From Fretibacterium sp. OH1220_COT-178 (lineage in GTDB: Bacteria; Synergistota; Synergistia; Synergistales; Aminobacteriaceae), in contig NZ_RQYL01000016.1 of NCBI RefSeq assembly GCF_003860125.1, forward strand, positions 1-60,138: a DNA stretch of 60,138 nucleotides. The letters are read 5' to 3'. The notes under the pieces are model-generated. The model made no database searches. It had not been told where the DNA came from and saw only the letters and a program-made list of their open reading frames with translations. The position numbers were made by a program, and so were the translations under genes. Shown one piece after another: positions 35,028 through 43,823 of this stretch (positions are counted from its first letter, which is position 1; each line of letters opens with the position of its first letter).

Positions 35028-36491
35028 TTGAGGATGACCGATAGTTGGAAGGGGAAGGTTTGGAGGATGCTTGGGGCGATTGCGCTCTTTGCTTTAGCCG
35101 TGGGGACGCTGCCGGGAGAACTGTGGGCCGCGGAACAGCCCCTCGAGATCAACGGCAGCTCGTACATCGATAGGGAGAGCGATGCGGTCGTCGTCAACGG
35201 CCATGTCTTCTCCTACGACGTGATGTCGGGGGCGACCGTGCTGCCGTCCCGCACCGCAGGTAAGGCTCCTATGGACCAGGCCGAGAAGGACCGAAAGATG
35301 TTCTGGACCATCCAGCCCCCGCGCGGGATCATTCGGGGCGAGTATTATCACACCTCGCGCCTTTTCAACGTAGGGAAGGACGGCGGTCTGGGCTATACGG
35401 CCATGATCGACCTCGTCATCGACAAGGGCCGTATCGTTCACGTCGAAATGGATGAGTCCACGCCCTCAAACTACTACTCGGATCTCTGGCGTGCACAGAG
35501 AAAGAGGACGTCCGGGTACGGGTTCTTCCAGGCCTCGAAGGGGCGCACGGACCGCACGCTTGTTACCTTGAACAACGGCCTCACCTTCCTGGAGTGGCAG
35601 ATTCTGAAGGCAAACAGCCTGAACATCGATTTCGACACGGTCTATGGTTCCTCGAACAGCGCGCGGGACGGCTTTATCCCGGCCGTCAAGGAATTGCTCG
35701 AAAAGATCAAGGAACCCTCCGGACGTTATTATATCGGCATCGCGGAGCCCGGCGAGGATGGGGTCACGCCGCGTCTCGAGCTGATCTTTGAGGGGAAGAA
35801 GATCGTCGAGGCCCGTTACAACGAGATCCTCGCGGACCGTCCGGAGGCGATTCGCGACGGCGGGCTGAAGAAGTACTTCCGGCAGAGCAGGAGGGATTCC
35901 GTCTATTACCGTGCGGATACGAAAGGGTCGTTCAACGCTTTCGTGGATAAGCTGACGGCGGCGATCCTGGAGAAGCAGTCACTGGACGTGTCCGTCGAGC
36001 CGGGGTCGCCGGAGGCCGGGAATTACGCTCGTCTGGCCGCGAAAATTCAGCCGGTTGTGGACGAATACCTGGCGCAGGGGTATACCCACGATATCGGAAA
36101 GATCGCGGAGAAGCCGGAGAACTGGACTCCGAAGGGTGGGGCTGGAGATGCCCATCTGAACGATCTGCTTCTTGAGGTGGTCCCGGGGTCTGCGGGCTAT
36201 GATCCCGCCAAAGGGACGTATTCGGTCGCCCTGACAGCAACGAACAAGGGCGAGGGCAACTATGTGGTTCATATGGAATCCTTCTTCCTGAACGTCAAGA
36301 CCCCGGAGAATGCCTGGGATACGGTCGGAGGAGGCGATTCGAGTGTTATTACCCTTGCACCGGGCGAAGTTCGGGAGCTGCGGTTGAATTTTTCCCCCGT
36401 CCTGAAGACCGACACTCAGGTGAGCGTCAAATACCTGAAGTATGCTGGGGTGGACAAGCTCTATTTTACATTCGACCTTCCCAATCCCTAG
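35028..36491 (+). CDS. Exported flavoprotein with FMN-attachment motif
   Basis: A 487-residue exported protein (signal peptide to about residue 35). DVMSGAT at residues 64-70 matches the ApbE target pattern D-x-x-S/T-G-A-T, so FMN is probably linked to Thr70. Two similar beta-rich segments follow (YTAMIDLVIDKGRIVHVEMDE near 124 and TPRLELIFEGKKIVEARYNE near 247), as in FMN_bind-type repeats. The C-terminal 110 residues look like an immunoglobulin-like domain. TTG 35028 is favoured by AGGGAGAGG; ATG 35034 is the alternative. It may serve extracellular or periplasmic electron transfer, which is inference. Confidence 0.75.
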   Translation: MRMTDSWKGKVWRMLGAIALFALAVGTLPGELWAAEQPLEINGSSYIDRESDAVVVNGHVFSYDVMSGATVLPSRTAGKAPMDQAEKDRKMFWTIQPPRGIIRGEYYHTSRLFNVGKDGGLGYTAMIDLVIDKGRIVHVEMDESTPSNYYSDLWRAQRKRTSGYGFFQASKGRTDRTLVTLNNGLTFLEWQILKANSLNIDFDTVYGSSNSARDGFIPAVKELLEKIKEPSGRYYIGIAEPGEDGVTPRLELIFEGKKIVEARYNEILADRPEAIRDGGLKKYFRQSRRDSVYYRADTKGSFNAFVDKLTAAILEKQSLDVSVEPGSPEAGNYARLAAKIQPVVDEYLAQGYTHDIGKIAEKPENWTPKGGAGDAHLNDLLLEVVPGSAGYDPAKGTYSVALTATNKGEGNYVVHMESFFLNVKTPENAWDTVGGGDSSVITLAPGEVRELRLNFSPVLKTDTQVSVKYLKYAGVDKLYFTFDLPNP

Positions 36492-36553
36492 TCTCTGCGT
36501 TGAGGCCAGGAGTTCTGCGGCCGATCCCGCCGTGCCTTGGCGGAAGCTGAGAT

Positions 36554-36590
36554 AAACGAGCGCCCCGGTGCTGCACCGGGGCGCTCGTTT
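36554..36590. terminator. Strong bidirectional terminator
   Basis: Perfect 17-bp inverted repeat (36554-36570 and 36574-36590, loop CTG) with AAA at the left and TTT at the right end of the stem. It lies between the convergent flavoprotein gene and grdD and can end transcription on both strands. Confidence 0.85.
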
Positions 36591-36647
36591 ATTGAATGGT
36601 CACCGACACAGCCTGAGACCGGCCGTCCCGAAGAATCCGGCCGTCCG

Positions 36648-37799
36648 CTACAGGTAACCGTTCTCCTTGAGGATGGCCTTGGCCTTTTCCACGTGCTTCG
36701 CCGGCATCTTGATGACGGGGCCGGTGCAGCCCATAGCGGACTCGGCGTAGATGTTGGCCTTCCAGAGGGCCCGTACCGCGTTCTCGATCTCCAGAACGTC
36801 GATGCCGTGCACCTCGTCGTCCGTGGGCTCCGCAGGAGGGGCCTTGACCTCCTCCATGCATTCCGCCTTGGGCGTCAGAGCCGCTATCTCGTCCTCCAGC
36901 CCCGCCCTCTTGGCGGCAGCCAGCTCGGCGGCCACCTTGTCCGGCAGCCCGCCGCCGACGACCGAGGCGGTGTAGGAGAGCGCGTTGGCGATCACCGGTG
37001 CGCCGGACGCGCGCGAGATGATGGACACGACGTTCCTCCAGCCCTCGCCGCAGGAGGGGCCGTAACCCCATCCCGTGGCCTCGTAGGATCCGCCCGTGGT
37101 GAAGGAGGAGAACATCTTCATCAGAACGTTGCCCGACAGCGTGTCCGTGACGCACACGTCCACGGCTCCGGCAAGGATGTCGTTGCCGCGCAGGACCGCG
37201 CCGCCGTCCTTGCGGACCGAGGCGCCGAAGGTGATGGGATACCCCTTCTCCTTCAGATGGGTGAGTGCGCGAAACACGGGCTGTGCCGTGTCCACGTTGA
37301 GGATGCCGACCGTCGGATTCTCAATGCCCATCGCCTTTGCGGTGGCGATTCCGTAGATCGCATTGCGCAGCATCGCCTCGCCCCGGACCGTGGCGGAGGT
37401 CCCGGTGGTCGAGGCCAGGATCATGGCCTTGCCCTTGCCCGGCGTCATGACGCGACCGATGGTGGTCACGCCCAGCGGAAAGGGGAAGTGGAGGGCGACG
37501 GCCCCGGCGATTCGGCCGTCCTTGAGCGCGGCCTCCAGAGTCGAGGAGATGTCCGCCTCGCAATCCGGGGTCTCGATCCACTCCAGGTCCTCGAACCCGG
37601 CGATACGCGGGCCGATCATGACGGGCTTGACGTTGCCGTAGGTCTCCTGGGCCAGGCGTGCACCGCGCGCCAGCTCCTCGGAGCCCAGTTCGCTGCCGGC
37701 GGCCATCAGCCCAATTTTTGCCTTGGGCCCGCCGCTTTTGGCCGCATCGATGATCTCGGCCAGGGCGGAGCCGACTATTTTCCTGATCTCGTCAGACAT
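36648..37799 (-). CDS. grdD: Glycine reductase component C, alpha subunit
   Basis: Works with GrdC to turn the Se-carboxymethyl group passed from GrdA into acetyl phosphate. The start is ATG 37799 (MSDEIRKIVGSALAEII); the frame is open upstream inside grdC but out of its frame. The 383-residue product has GNDILAGAVDVCVTDTLSGN near the middle, a PlsX-like fold signature, and Cys358 in SAMGCTGP near the C-terminus, matching the acetyl-accepting Cys described for the family. It is the last gene of the operon and ends at a strong terminator. Confidence 0.93.
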   Translation of the reverse strand: MSDEIRKIVGSALAEIIDAAKSGGPKAKIGLMAAGSELGSEELARGARLAQETYGNVKPVMIGPRIAGFEDLEWIETPDCEADISSTLEAALKDGRIAGAVALHFPFPLGVTTIGRVMTPGKGKAMILASTTGTSATVRGEAMLRNAIYGIATAKAMGIENPTVGILNVDTAQPVFRALTHLKEKGYPITFGASVRKDGGAVLRGNDILAGAVDVCVTDTLSGNVLMKMFSSFTTGGSYEATGWGYGPSCGEGWRNVVSIISRASGAPVIANALSYTASVVGGGLPDKVAAELAAAKRAGLEDEIAALTPKAECMEEVKAPPAEPTDDEVHGIDVLEIENAVRALWKANIYAESAMGCTGPVIKMPAKHVEKAKAILKENGYL

Positions 37800-37813
37800 G
37801 AGTTTCCGCCCCC

Positions 37814-39352
37814 TCAGTTCAGCTTTCCGGCGATTTCGGAGAGCGCCTCCAGGATCAGGGACTTGACGTCGTCCTTGCTGACGGCCCCGGCTGCCGAGGC
37901 ACCGCTGGGAGCTTCGATGATGAAGGAGGCCCCGTCGGCCAGATTCGTCAGACGGGCCAGGAACAGGCTGCCCTTGCCGATCACCATGGCGCGCTTCATG
38001 GAGCCGTCGCGGATGGCCTCGCAGGCGAAGCCGACGAACGGCACGCCCGAGGGGATGTGCCCCTGCGTGTGGGCGAAGCCCACCGTACCGTGCTTCTTGA
38101 TGAAGGCTTCCATGTCGGCCTTCTCGATGGCCTTTTTCATGACGGCCAGGGCCGCGATCATCTTGATGTTGGCCAGGGGCACGTCGCCGGCGCCGGCCGG
38201 AAGGGTGATCTCGGGGATATGAAGCTCGGCTGCGAACTTGTCGACGTCCGTGAAGGTCAGGCCCGCGGCCTGGAGCGGCTCGTAGACCAGCACGGAGGTA
38301 ACCGCCTGCGGCGCGGCGCCCGCGCCCACCGTGTGCTTGCCCAGGACGTCGAGACGCATGACCGGATTTTTCCCGTCGTCGGGGACCAGCAGGGCGGCGA
38401 AGCTTCCCATGCAATCCTCGAGAGCCAGCAGACCTTTCTTGACGTGGTCGCGGCTGTTCATGTAGAGCTTGGGGATGGATCCGCCCGCCACGACGACGCA
38501 GTTCTTGCGCGCTCCACTGGCGACCTGGCTGGCTGCGGCGATCATCGCGTTGACGGGCCCGGCGCAGAAGCCGCGCACGTCGCAGCCGGAGGCGTTGGTG
38601 CAGCCGGCGACCTCGGCGATGGCCTTGGCGAAGTTGCCGCCGGCCCTCTGGTTCATGTCGCCGGCGCCCTCCTCCGAGCACTCGATGATGAAATCGATGT
38701 CGGTGGGGGCCAGGCCGCTGTTCTTGATGAGGTGCAGCAGAGAGAGGACCCCCGAGGCCTTGTTGGCCAGGTTCTCCATCAGGACGTGAGCGAAGAGGCA
38801 GTCGTCCACCGCATGGCCGCTGCGAACGCAGCCCACGACTTTGCCGCCGAAACGCAGGTACTCGCCGTGGCGCTCCTTGACCTCGGCCTCGATCGTTGCG
38901 AGGTCCTGCATGTTTTTCGGACGCACCACGCGCTTGACGATCGACTCCGTGATCACGGGGTCCTGGGCCAGCTTGGCGCTGACCGCCTCGGCGAAACCCT
39001 TCTCCAGCCAAACGAGCTCGAACTCGTCGCAGGCCGCCATCAGGCCGAGGAACTCATCCTCCGGCATGATCTCCCCGAACTTGCCGTAGCGTTTCGCGTC
39101 GCCCAGACGGTTCTCGGTCCAGGGCGTCTTGGCGGCCTCGAACTCCTTGTAGCTCAGGCCTCCGATATAGGCCTGGTTGGGTGCAAACTGCATGGCCTGT
39201 TCGTAGGTCTGAAGGTGCTTGGGAAGGGAATCGACGAACTCCTTCTCCTTGCCCTCCCTGCGGGCGTGGTAGGGGGTGGTGCCGTAGTACATTCCCGTCT
39301 CAGGCATGTGGTTCAGACAATAGGCGTAACTTTTGATCCCTACAGTGGACAT
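37814..39352 (-). CDS. grdC: Glycine reductase component C, beta subunit
   Basis: Partner of GrdD in component C, shared by glycine, sarcosine and betaine reductases. The 512-residue product has a ketoacyl-synthase-III-like domain (SGCDVRGFCAGPVNAMIAAA near residue 250). ATG 39352 follows AAGGAGGAC. It lies 14 bases upstream of grdD and is separated from grdB by a terminator-like hairpin. Confidence 0.92.
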   Translation of the reverse strand: MSTVGIKSYAYCLNHMPETGMYYGTTPYHARREGKEKEFVDSLPKHLQTYEQAMQFAPNQAYIGGLSYKEFEAAKTPWTENRLGDAKRYGKFGEIMPEDEFLGLMAACDEFELVWLEKGFAEAVSAKLAQDPVITESIVKRVVRPKNMQDLATIEAEVKERHGEYLRFGGKVVGCVRSGHAVDDCLFAHVLMENLANKASGVLSLLHLIKNSGLAPTDIDFIIECSEEGAGDMNQRAGGNFAKAIAEVAGCTNASGCDVRGFCAGPVNAMIAAASQVASGARKNCVVVAGGSIPKLYMNSRDHVKKGLLALEDCMGSFAALLVPDDGKNPVMRLDVLGKHTVGAGAAPQAVTSVLVYEPLQAAGLTFTDVDKFAAELHIPEITLPAGAGDVPLANIKMIAALAVMKKAIEKADMEAFIKKHGTVGFAHTQGHIPSGVPFVGFACEAIRDGSMKRAMVIGKGSLFLARLTNLADGASFIIEAPSGASAAGAVSKDDVKSLILEALSEIAGKLN

Positions 39353-39459
39353 TCAAAGTCCTCCTTAATAACGTGAAACGAAATGAGCCTGGCTGCAAAA
39401 GCCGGTTGAACAAGGACAAAATCAGGGAAAATCAATCTTGCCGGAGCTGGCGCCTGCTT

Positions 39460-39489
39460 AAAACGAGGCCCAGGCAAGCCTGGGCCTCG
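39460..39489 (-). terminator. Intrinsic terminator between grdB and grdC
   Basis: On the minus strand CGAGGCCCAGG, loop CTTG and CCTGGGCCTCG form a perfect 11-bp stem (plus 39464-39489) directly followed by TTTT (plus 39460-39463). It lies 25 bases after the grdB stop. It should lower grdCD expression relative to the selenoprotein genes or end that transcript. Confidence 0.75.
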
Positions 39490-39513
39490 GGTGAAGCGGA
39501 AACGGACGATCCC

Positions 39514-40818
39514 TTATTCCGTGAAGACGGTCTGCTCGGTGATCTCCGTCTGGAGAGCCTTCAGGCCCCTCTCCACGAGATGCCGGCGCAGCTTCTTCTC
39601 CTCCTCGGGGGTCTTCGTGGGATCCCCGAAGGGGTGGGGGATGGCGATCGTCGGGACGATCCTGTTGGCGCCGACCGTCTGAGAGATCGGGACGATCGTG
39701 CACATGTGCACCACGGGCAGCTTACGCTCGATTTCCTTCAGCATCGATGCACCGCATCGAGTACAGGTGCCTCAGGTCGAGGTGAGGATGACCGCGGTCA
39801 CGCCGTCGGCAACCAGCTTATCGGCGATCTCGGCGCCAAAGCGCTTGGCGCTGGCGACCGCGGTGCCGTTGCCCACGGTGGTGTAGAACTTGTTGTGCAG
39901 CTTCTTGATGATGCCCTCTTTCTCCATGTCACGCAGCACGTCGACGGGAAGCACCCGGTCGGCGTCCTGGTCGGCATAGGTGGCATCGTATCCGCCGTGC
40001 GCCGTGCAGTACTTGTCGGACGTCAGGTCGTTCACGCCGGAGATGTCGTATTCGCCGTACTTGCTGGCGCTCGACGCCTCGATGTGGTCGGGGTTCCCCT
40101 TGGGGCAGATGCCGCCCGAGGTCACCAGCGCGATCACGGCGTTCTTCAGATCCTTGACGGCGGGCTGGGGGGGCACGCGGTCGAAGACCGGCATCTTGTA
40201 CTCGGTCTCGAACGGCTGGCCCTTCAGCTTCGCGACGAACATGTCTACGCAGCGCTCCGCAGCGAGCTTGTCGTAGAACTTGTTCTTGCGGATGCCGCGC
40301 TCGATGTAACCCTCGTCGGCGGGCTTGCCCAGCTTCTCGTTTTTGAGAAGTTTGAGCAGAAGCTTCGCCATGTCGGGGACGGCCTTCTTCATGCCCGCGG
40401 CGCTGTCGGGGGTCTCCACGATGTAGGCGGCCTTCTTGTACATCTCGACACCGGGGTTCTCGGGGTACATGCCGCTGATGACCGGAATGCCCAACTCCTT
40501 GGAGACCGCCTCGCACATGGCGCCGCACGCCGTGCCGTAACGGCCCGCATTGAAGGCCGGGCCGGCCACGAAGGCGTCCGGCTTGTACTTCTTGATCATC
40601 TCGATGATCTCGGAGCTCGCCTTCTCCATATTGGAGGCGAAATAGGAGTCTCCGCAGATGACGGTCGCCACAATCTCGGCTTCGGAGCCCAAGGCCGCCT
40701 TGAGAGCGGCACCGGGACCGACGATGGCCTCTCGGACCTCAGGTTTGTGGTCGGCCTTTTCCTCACCGCCGATACCCGCGTAGAACTGATTGATGTAATG
40801 AACTACACGAAATGCCAA
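39514..40818 (-). CDS. grdB: Glycine reductase component B gamma subunit, selenoprotein
   Basis: The substrate-specific selenoprotein of glycine reductase. The frame from ATG 40818 (MAFRVVHYINQFYAGIGGEE) reaches TGA at 39772-39774 (codon 349) in the context ILTST-Sec-GTCTRCGASM, then continues to the real stop at 39514 for 434 residues. Without Sec decoding it would be called as a 348-residue truncation plus an orphan fragment. The Sec position matches the known family position, and a SECIS-like hairpin follows. It pairs with GrdE to form component B. Confidence 0.95.
39744..39760 (-). promoter_or_regulatory. SECIS-like hairpin in grdB
   Basis: In the mRNA, UCGAUGC and GCAUCGA form a perfect 7-bp stem closed by a GGU loop, starting 11 bases after the UGA codon. 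Distance and a GU-containing apical loop fit bacterial SelB-binding SECIS elements. Confidence 0.75.
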
Positions 40819-40869
40819 TTTTGTCCCACCTTTCTTTGTAAGGTGACAGCAACAATCGCTCGGTATAGG

Positions 40870-41343
40870 TCAGATCGCGTTTTTGCTGTACTGATCGCGT
40901 ATGCCTTTGACCGCGGCTGCCAGCGCTTCGGGGTCGAGCACCATCTCCATCATGCTGATCTGCTCTTCCCAAGCGGCGGGATCGCACTCGTCGCGAATAA
41001 CGGAATCGAAGACGTGATATACAGGGAGTCCCAACGAGACTCCGGCGAGCGGGCCTGCGTAGGTCGGATCACCATTGCTGACGGTCTCGGCGTAGATCTC
41101 CGCGCCCTCGGCGTCGGAGGAACCCAAAACCACGATGCAATCGGTGCCGAACTTCTCAGCGGCGTCCTTGACGCGCTGCTGATTCTGCAGGTCCATCGCT
41201 CCTGCGGCGGTTCAGACAAAACACTCGGTGGCCGAGAAGATAATTTCGGCACCGCTGTCCTTCAAACATGCCTCCATGGCGGGGCCGGGAACGCCATCGC
41301 GCTCGCCGAGAAGCAGGAGCTTCTTGCCAGCCAGTTTGCCCAT
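40870..41343 (-). CDS. grdA: Glycine reductase protein A, selenoprotein
   Basis: Carries the carboxymethyl group on selenium between components B and C and is re-reduced by thioredoxin. ATG 41343 begins [23 protein letters not shown] at 41212-41214 is codon 44, in the context ATECFV[14 protein letters not shown], exactly the GrdA active site (Cys-x2-Sec). The frame continues to 40870 for 157 residues. Ordinary gene calling would see only a 108-residue C-terminal piece starting at an internal ATG (41196). It lies between grdE and grdB. Confidence 0.95.
41187..41205 (-). promoter_or_regulatory. Possible SECIS hairpin in grdA
   Basis: In the mRNA, GCAGG (plus 41201-41205) pairs with CCUGC (plus 41187-41191) around a nine-base loop AGCGAUGGA, starting six bases after the UGA codon. 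The stem is short, so this is weaker than the grdB element. Confidence 0.5.
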
Positions 41344-41399
41344 GTTTGACACCTTCCTTTCGTAAATTTTTTGTTGAAAAATCTCGAGAGAAGCCGGGG

Positions 41400-42692
41400 C
41401 TAAAGCGTATAGGCACCCAGCTTCGTGTAGCCCAGCTCGCTCGTGGCGCCGGTGATGGCCTGAAGCTCCACCGTGATGGTGCCGTCGGCCGCCAGGGAAC
41501 CCTCCCAGCCGCCCGCGATGACGTTGGCCTCCTCGGCGTAGCCGATGACCTTCTTCATCGGGGGCAGGACGATGACCTCGTTGGCGTTGCCCGCCGTGAC
41601 GCAGGCGTCGCCCTCGGGGCAGGAGTCGGCCAGGGACTGGCTCGCGCCGTCCTGTCCGGCGTACTCGTCCGTCAGCAGCGCGGTCTTGATGCCCAGGCGC
41701 TCCGCCTTCCAGCAGTTCATCACCAGGTCGGCGTCCGGATTCCCGAAGCCCTCCTCGGTGATGACCACGCCGTCGAGGCCCAGCATCCCCGCCAGCTTCG
41801 TGGCGTAGCTGGAGCTGCGGCGCTTGTCGGCCAGGGTGACGTTCTCGTTCGTGACGATGCAGGTCACGAAGTTGAAGTCCTTGCCGTGGCGTTTAAGCAT
41901 ATCCGCGATAACGGGGTTGTTCTGGTGGACGTACGTGCTGTTCTTGTCGCAGGCGGAAACGCAGTTGCCCGAAGTGATGGCGCCGTCCATGACCTCAAGC
42001 GGCGACAGGAGCGTGGGAAGGATCTTCTTGACGTCGACGCCGTAAAGGTAGGTGTCGTGCAGCAGACCCTGGGTCTGGAGCATGTAGATGTACCCCACCT
42101 TGGGCAGTTCGGCATGCGCGCCCATGGCGTCCTTGATGTTGACGTGGTCGTAGGTTTCCACCTTGTCGGCCTTGACGTCGGCGCAGCACTTCGCCAGGTA
42201 GGCGGCTGCCTTCAGCCCCGCCATGCGGCAGGCCGTCTCGTAATCGTGCTTGTCCATCTCGGGATCGGACGGCTCGAGTACGAGAACGACGTTGCAGGTC
42301 TGGGAGTAGGGCGTGTAGTCCGCGCCGGGGCCGGACATGTCGATGATGCCCTCCTGGAAACGGACGAGCTTGCCCGCCGTAACGACGGCCGCGCCCGAGA
42401 GAACGAGGGTCTTGCCCTCGCCGACGCTCTCGACGTCGCTCAGCATGCCCGGGAACACTTGGCCCTTGCCCTCGATCTTCCACCGGGGCTCGATGACGTC
42501 CTTGACCGGCATGATGCGGACGCTCTCTCCCGGCATGGCCAGGTCGACGTCCAGGTTCTTGCCCAGGAGCGGGTCCTCCGCGATAAGGGTCAGCAGTTCC
42601 TTCTTGTCGACGGTCAGGGTGCCGCCGGCAAAACCGGTCTTATCTCCGAACTTCAACTGTTTGACGCAAAGCTTATGGAGCTCCAACCTCAA
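41400..42692 (-). CDS. grdE: Glycine reductase component B proprotein
   Basis: The proprotein is cleaved to alpha and beta subunits, creating the pyruvoyl group that binds the glycine amino group. The 430-residue product has the cleavage site Asn243-Cys244 in [13 protein letters not shown]. It lies 34 bases after trxA and 56 bases before grdA. GrdE with this context supports glycine rather than sarcosine or betaine as substrate, although these paralogues are hard to tell apart by eye. Confidence 0.92.
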   Translation of the reverse strand: MRLELHKLCVKQLKFGDKTGFAGGTLTVDKKELLTLIAEDPLLGKNLDVDLAMPGESVRIMPVKDVIEPRWKIEGKGQVFPGMLSDVESVGEGKTLVLSGAAVVTAGKLVRFQEGIIDMSGPGADYTPYSQTCNVVLVLEPSDPEMDKHDYETACRMAGLKAAAYLAKCCADVKADKVETYDHVNIKDAMGAHAELPKVGYIYMLQTQGLLHDTYLYGVDVKKILPTLLSPLEVMDGAITSGNCVSACDKNSTYVHQNNPVIADMLKRHGKDFNFVTCIVTNENVTLADKRRSSSYATKLAGMLGLDGVVITEEGFGNPDADLVMNCWKAERLGIKTALLTDEYAGQDGASQSLADSCPEGDACVTAGNANEVIVLPPMKKVIGYAEEANVIAGGWEGSLAADGTITVELQAITGATSELGYTKLGAYTL

Positions 42693-42726
42693 AATGGTAC
42701 TCCCCCTTTCCGAAAAAATAGCCAGC

Positions 42727-43047
42727 CTAGCCGATCAGTTCCTCGACCTTGGCCGTGATGTTCTCGGCCGTCGCGTCGGCGCCGCCCAGGCGGGCGAACT
42801 CCTTGCCGTCCTTCCAGAAGAGGATCGTGGGCAGGCTCATCACCTTGAAGTTGATGGCCACACGCTTGTTCTTCGAGGTGTCCACCTTGCAGAACTTGGC
42901 CTTGCCCTCGTACTTTTCGGCGATCTCCATGTACTTGGGCATCAGCGCCATGCAGGGACCGCAGGCGGGGCCCCAGAAATCCATCACCACGGGAAGCGCG
43001 CTCTCCTTTACCTCGGCGTCGCAGTTGTCCTTGGTCAACTCGATCAT
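42727..43047 (-). CDS. trxA: Glycine reductase-associated thioredoxin
   Basis: A 106-residue thioredoxin that reduces the oxidised Cys-Sec pair of GrdA. The active site is CGPC (Cys29, Cys32) in FWGPACGPCM: the Trp normally next to the first Cys is displaced and Ala occupies that place. The cis-Pro motif is MSLPTILFW near residue 72. Its ATG overlaps the grdX stop by four bases. No thioredoxin reductase gene is in the cluster, unlike many grd operons. Confidence 0.92.
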   Translation of the reverse strand: MIELTKDNCDAEVKESALPVVMDFWGPACGPCMALMPKYMEIAEKYEGKAKFCKVDTSKNKRVAINFKVMSLPTILFWKDGKEFARLGGADATAENITAKVEELIG

Positions 43048-43493
43048 TGCGAATCACCTCCTTTGCTTAAACTGTGTAAGGGAGCGGGGACCAAAACGGC
43101 GGATGCGCTCAGAAGGCCGTACCGCTCCAGACTTTCCCTCATCAACTCCCCGTCGATGAAGGCGTAATCCGCACGTCTATGCGTTTCCAGATCCTCGGGA
43201 AAGAGCAACCTGCCCTCGCAGCTCTTGTAGACGGCGACGGCGTTCTCGATCATGGACAAAGAATCCAAATCGACGAGTTCTCCTGGGAACTCCCGGATCA
43301 GGACGGAACGAAAAGGCTGCTGGTAGGGGCGAAGGTTGCCGCAGAGAGGGTGTGTCAGAAGATGGCTGCCCAAATGAACGGAGTTACGCACGGAAAGGAG
43401 CACATCCAATGACGATCCCTTCACGAAACGCCCTTCCCGAACCCTTTGGCACAGCTCCTCGTTGTTGCTGACGAGCACGGTGTTGTTCTTCAT
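43044..43493 (-). CDS. grdX: GrdX protein
   Basis: A 149-residue protein of unknown biochemical role that marks glycine reductase operons. It begins MKNNTVLVSNNEELCQRV and includes DVLLSVRNSVHLGSHLLTHPLCGNL, in line with the family. ATG 43493 has a CGGAGGG ribosome site at plus 43501-43508. First gene after the glycine riboswitch. Confidence 0.85.
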   Translation of the reverse strand: MKNNTVLVSNNEELCQRVREGRFVKGSSLDVLLSVRNSVHLGSHLLTHPLCGNLRPYQQPFRSVLIREFPGELVDLDSLSMIENAVAVYKSCEGRLLFPEDLETHRRADYAFIDGELMRESLERYGLLSASAVLVPAPLHSLSKGGDSQ

Positions 43494-43600
43494 CGACTAA
43501 CCCTCCGGACTTCCTGCGTTCTGTCGCCGCGCCCCTTATCCCGATGGCAGAGAAAAGGAGGGGGCACCCAACGTGTCGAAACGGCTTCAGAGTCCTGTCC

Positions 43601-43699
43601 GGATACGATCCTTTTGCCTGAGAGTTTCCGTGCCCGAAGCACTTGCCCCTTCGGCGTCCCCTCCGCCCCGTCGGGGCGAATGGGATCTCTCTCATATCC
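43601..43699 (-). promoter_or_regulatory. Glycine riboswitch, single aptamer
   Basis: On the minus strand the RNA has P1 arms GGAUAUG (plus 43693-43699) and CGUAUCC (plus 43601-43607). A GAGAG/CUCUC helix and the conserved core GCCGAAGGGGCAA and AAACUCUCAGGCAAAAGGA identify the glycine aptamer. Only one aptamer is seen; a short helix downstream (about plus 43575-43600) may be the stabilising ghost aptamer. The CCCCCUCC stretch (plus 43557-43564) can pair with the GGAGGG ribosome site of grdX (plus 43501-43506), which suggests control of translation. Confidence 0.9.
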
Positions 43700-43741
43700 T
43701 TCTTTCAGGGTTGCGTTTTTTGTTCGAACTACCGCAAACAA

Positions 43742-43769
43742 ATTATATAGGACTTGCCCGCGCAGTCAA
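43742..43769 (-). promoter_or_regulatory. Promoter of the glycine reductase operon
   Basis: On the minus strand TTGACT (plus 43764-43769) and a perfect TATAAT (plus 43742-43747) with a 16-base spacer. The expected start near plus 43735 gives a leader of about 240 bases that holds the glycine riboswitch. Confidence 0.8.
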
Positions 43770-43823
43770 GGCGAAAACGGCGGGCATGGGGTGCTTGGCA
43801 AAATATAGGACCTGCCGGAGGTG

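Noticed and set aside
40870-41196. A 108-residue protein starting at ATG 41196 as a complete gene
   Set aside because: It is the C-terminal part of GrdA downstream of the selenocysteine codon; the upstream 43 codons match GrdA in the same frame.
36537-42758. Several long plus-strand open frames opposite the grd genes
   Set aside because: They are antisense shadows in GC-rich coding sequence; the minus strand codes for well-known families.
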